The notes beneath the pieces are model-generated. The model saw only the letters and a list, made by a program, of their open reading frames with translations. It did no database searches and was not told the DNA's origin. From Candidatus Woesearchaeota archaeon (lineage in GTDB: Archaea > Nanobdellota > Nanobdellia > Woesearchaeales > DSVV01): a DNA stretch of 7,120 bases. Of the stretch, positions 5,669 through 7,120 are shown in pieces. Location of the stretch: contig JACRKI010000026.1 in NCBI GenBank assembly GCA_016215305.1, positions 1-7,120 of the forward strand, given 5' to 3'. The position numbers and the translations under genes are program-made. The number at the start of each line of letters is the position of its first letter. The stretch's first letter is position 1.

Positions 5669-6622
5669 ATGCGCATTCTTGTCACAGGCGGCTGCGGGTT
5701 TATTGGCAGTGAAGTGGTCAAACAACTTGCTGCAAAAGGACATCATGTTATTGTGCTTGATAACCTCAGCAAACCAGAAAGCTCCATCAAACAAGGATAC
5801 GAATTTCTTCGCGTCGATTTAACAGACAAAGCCGCAACAGAAAAAGCATTTTCCGGCGCGGACATTTGCATTCACCTTGCGGCAAAAATAGGTGGCATTG
5901 GCTATTTTCACAAATATCCTGCAACTATTTTAAGCGAGAATAATAAAATGCTCAGTTCTGTCTTTGAAGCGGCAGTCAAACATAAACTCAAACGCATGGT
6001 CTATATTTCCTCTTCCATGGTCTATGAAAGCGCAACGCACTTCCCCAGCAAAGAAGAGGATTTAAAACATATTCCTCCTCCTGTTTCTGCATATGGCTTT
6101 TCCAAATTGATCGGTGAATGGTACTGCTATTCTTTTTGGGATGAATACAAACTTCCTTTTTCCATCTGTCGACCATTCAACGCCTATGGCATCAATGAAT
6201 TCCCTGGAAATGAAATCGGCTACGCGCACGTCATTCCTGACTTAGTCAAAAAAATTTTGAGTGGTCAACATCCTCTTGAAATCCTTGGCGACGGTCAACA
6301 AAGCCGCTGCTTTACTCATGTGAGCGATGTTGCAAATGGTATCATTACTGTCGCACTTTCTCCAAAAGCAGAAAATCAGGATTTTAACGTTGCAAATCCA
6401 GAAGAAACAAGAATGATTGAACTCGCTGAAAAAATCTGGAGAATCTGCAAGCGAAAAGAACCTTTCCAAATTCGTTCTGTTCCCGGATTTACCTATGACA
6501 TTAAACGTCGTGTTCCTGACACGACAAAGATTCAAACTGTTCTTGGATGGAAACCACAGGTTTCCTTTGAAGATGGATTACACGAGGTTGTCACATGGCT
6601 GCAAAAAGAACTGCACAAATAA
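5669..6622 (+). CDS. NAD-dependent sugar epimerase/dehydratase (extended SDR)
   Basis: A 317-residue extended short-chain dehydrogenase that should act on a nucleotide sugar through a transient 4-keto intermediate. The Rossmann motif GGCGFIG (7-13) begins the protein, D31 ends beta strand 2 (VIVLDNLS) and favours NAD(H), and VDLTD (49-53) and HLAAKIGG (69-76) follow as usual. The catalytic triad region is SSSMVYE (114-120) with YGFSK giving Y142 and K146; CRPFNAYG follows. The C-terminal substrate domain includes LEILGDGQQSRCFTHVSDVA, the common G-D-G-x-Q-x-R segment for NDP binding. The stretch AAKIGGIGYFHKYPATI resembles GDP-mannose 3,5-epimerase and GDP-fucose synthase more than GalE, but length and motifs do not settle the substrate. 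The start is the only good ATG before the Rossmann motif and has a TATA promoter upstream. The last 28 bases overlap the next gene, so the two are presumably translationally linked. Confidence 0.92.
   Translation: MRILVTGGCGFIGSEVVKQLAAKGHHVIVLDNLSKPESSIKQGYEFLRVDLTDKAATEKAFSGADICIHLAAKIGGIGYFHKYPATILSENNKMLSSVFEAAVKHKLKRMVYISSSMVYESATHFPSKEEDLKHIPPPVSAYGFSKLIGEWYCYSFWDEYKLPFSICRPFNAYGINEFPGNEIGYAHVIPDLVKKILSGQHPLEILGDGQQSRCFTHVSDVANGIITVALSPKAENQDFNVANPEETRMIELAEKIWRICKRKEPFQIRSVPGFTYDIKRRVPDTTKIQTVLGWKPQVSFEDGLHEVVTWLQKELHK
6584..6588 (+). promoter_or_regulatory. Ribosome-binding site for the downstream GT2, inside the epimerase gene
   Basis: GAGGT lies six bases before ATG 6595. It decides the start of the partial GT2 gene, which would otherwise have no nearby in-frame ATG before its conserved N-terminus. 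Confidence 0.65.
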
Positions 6623-7120
6623 ACCAAGAAAAAAAACAGGAAAAAATATCTTTTCCTGAAATCAGCGTTATCATTGCTTCTTTTAACGAAGAAAAAAATA
6701 TCAGAGAGACTATTCAGCGCATTTATGCAACACTTCCGAATTGTGAACTTATTCTTGTCGAGGGCGGCTTTGATAAAACAATTGAAATTGCAGAGGAAGA
6801 AAAGAAAAAATATCCTTCCCTGATTATTATTCATAATAAACATGATCAAGGAAAAGGGCACGGGATTCGTATTGGCATTCAAACAGCAACAAAACCTATC
6901 ATGGCACAGGTTGACGCAGACTCCCAATTTCCTCCTGAAGAATTGCCACGTTTAGTCCAGCCGATTCTTGACGGCACCGCAGACATTGTTTTTGCAAGCA
7001 GATTTGTTCCTGGCTCCACTATCGAACCAGGATCTTTGACACGCATGCGTCGACTTGCAAACTATGTTGTTTCTGGATTTACAAGTCTTCTTTCCGGCAC
7101 TCAACTTACTGATGTCAATG
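6595..7120 (+). CDS. Glycosyltransferase family 2, 3' end beyond the window
   Basis: The first 175 residues of a second GT2 enzyme, open to the window edge. A lysine/glutamine-rich leader (1-20) precedes ISVIIASFNEEKNIRETI (23-40), the GT2 N-terminal strand. ELILVEGGFDKTIEIA (51-66) occupies the place of the usual D-G-S-x-D loop, here E-G-G-F-D. HDQGKGHGIRIGI (83-95) is the G-K-G-x-G/A-x-R-x-G segment, and MAQVDADSQFPPEEL (103-117) has the metal-binding D-x-D. FASRFVPGSTIEP and the helix RMRRLANYVVSGFTSLLSGTQLTD fit polyprenyl-phosphate sugar synthase-like members, where a D-x-x-x-G-F/R motif would follow just past the edge. It overlaps the epimerase gene by 28 bases and should be cotranscribed with it. 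Membrane helices further downstream cannot be judged. It differs clearly in sequence and codon use from the minus-strand GT2 and is not a recent copy of it. Confidence 0.9.
   Translation, partial: MAAKRTAQINQEKKQEKISFPEISVIIASFNEEKNIRETIQRIYATLPNCELILVEGGFDKTIEIAEEEKKKYPSLIIIHNKHDQGKGHGIRIGIQTATKPIMAQVDADSQFPPEELPRLVQPILDGTADIVFASRFVPGSTIEPGSLTRMRRLANYVVSGFTSLLSGTQLTDVN

Noticed and set aside
6532..6927. A 131-codon minus-strand open frame across the epimerase/GT2 junction
   Set aside because: It is the phenylalanine- and cysteine-rich shadow of lysine-rich plus-strand codons, and both plus-strand genes there have clear family motifs.

Overview
The window is an A+T-rich stretch of a surface-glycan or protein-glycosylation gene cluster. 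It is probably archaeal. The case for that rests on signals rather than on any single protein: a TATA-type box about 30 bases before the likely transcript start of the epimerase gene (5598-5608), a TATA-like box about 26 bases before an otherwise signal-less ATG (leaderless arrangement, 5120), and GTGA/GGAG/GAGGT ribosome-binding sites. The mix of small uncharacterised glycosyltransferases and short proteins would suit a DPANN-type archaeon. No marker gene is present, so the lineage is inference and a reduced-genome bacterium is not excluded.

Layout. The left part is a plus-strand run. The last codons of an upstream gene overlap by ATGA (47-50) with a GT4-type glycosyltransferase (47-1030). 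A nucleotide-sugar dehydrogenase follows four bases later (1035-2339). The middle is a minus-strand pair: a membrane GT-C glycosyltransferase (start preferred at 5120, end 3357) followed by a GT2 glycosyltransferase (start preferred at 3337, end 2636). The right part is plus strand again: an NAD-dependent sugar epimerase/dehydratase (5669-6622), then a second GT2 enzyme (6595 to beyond the window edge) that overlaps the epimerase gene by 28 bases and is preceded by its own strong ribosome-binding site.

How the genes fit together. The dehydrogenase should oxidise an NDP-hexose(amine) to the uronic acid. The epimerase should change the stereochemistry or deoxygenation state of an NDP-sugar. The GT4 and GT2 enzymes would transfer sugars to a lipid carrier or growing glycan on the cytoplasmic face. 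The GT-C enzyme would add a residue from a polyprenyl-phosphate sugar on the outer face, and the adjacent GT2, which resembles polyprenyl-phosphate sugar synthases, may make its donor. Specific substrates cannot be read from the sequence.

Most interesting structure. The minus-strand pair looks like an inserted cassette. It is opposite in orientation, its GT2 gene is visibly more A+T-rich and ATA/AGA-rich than the flanking genes, and it lies between two imperfect direct copies of a ~100-base non-coding sequence (2360-2461 and 5419-5527) sharing a perfect 16-mer. Just upstream of the cassette is a 157-base tract of nested palindromes (5150-5306) that looks like a small non-autonomous mobile element, possibly of the IS200/IS605 type. 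It reaches into the apparent 5' end of the GT-C reading frame and probably accounts for a spurious 38-codon extension.
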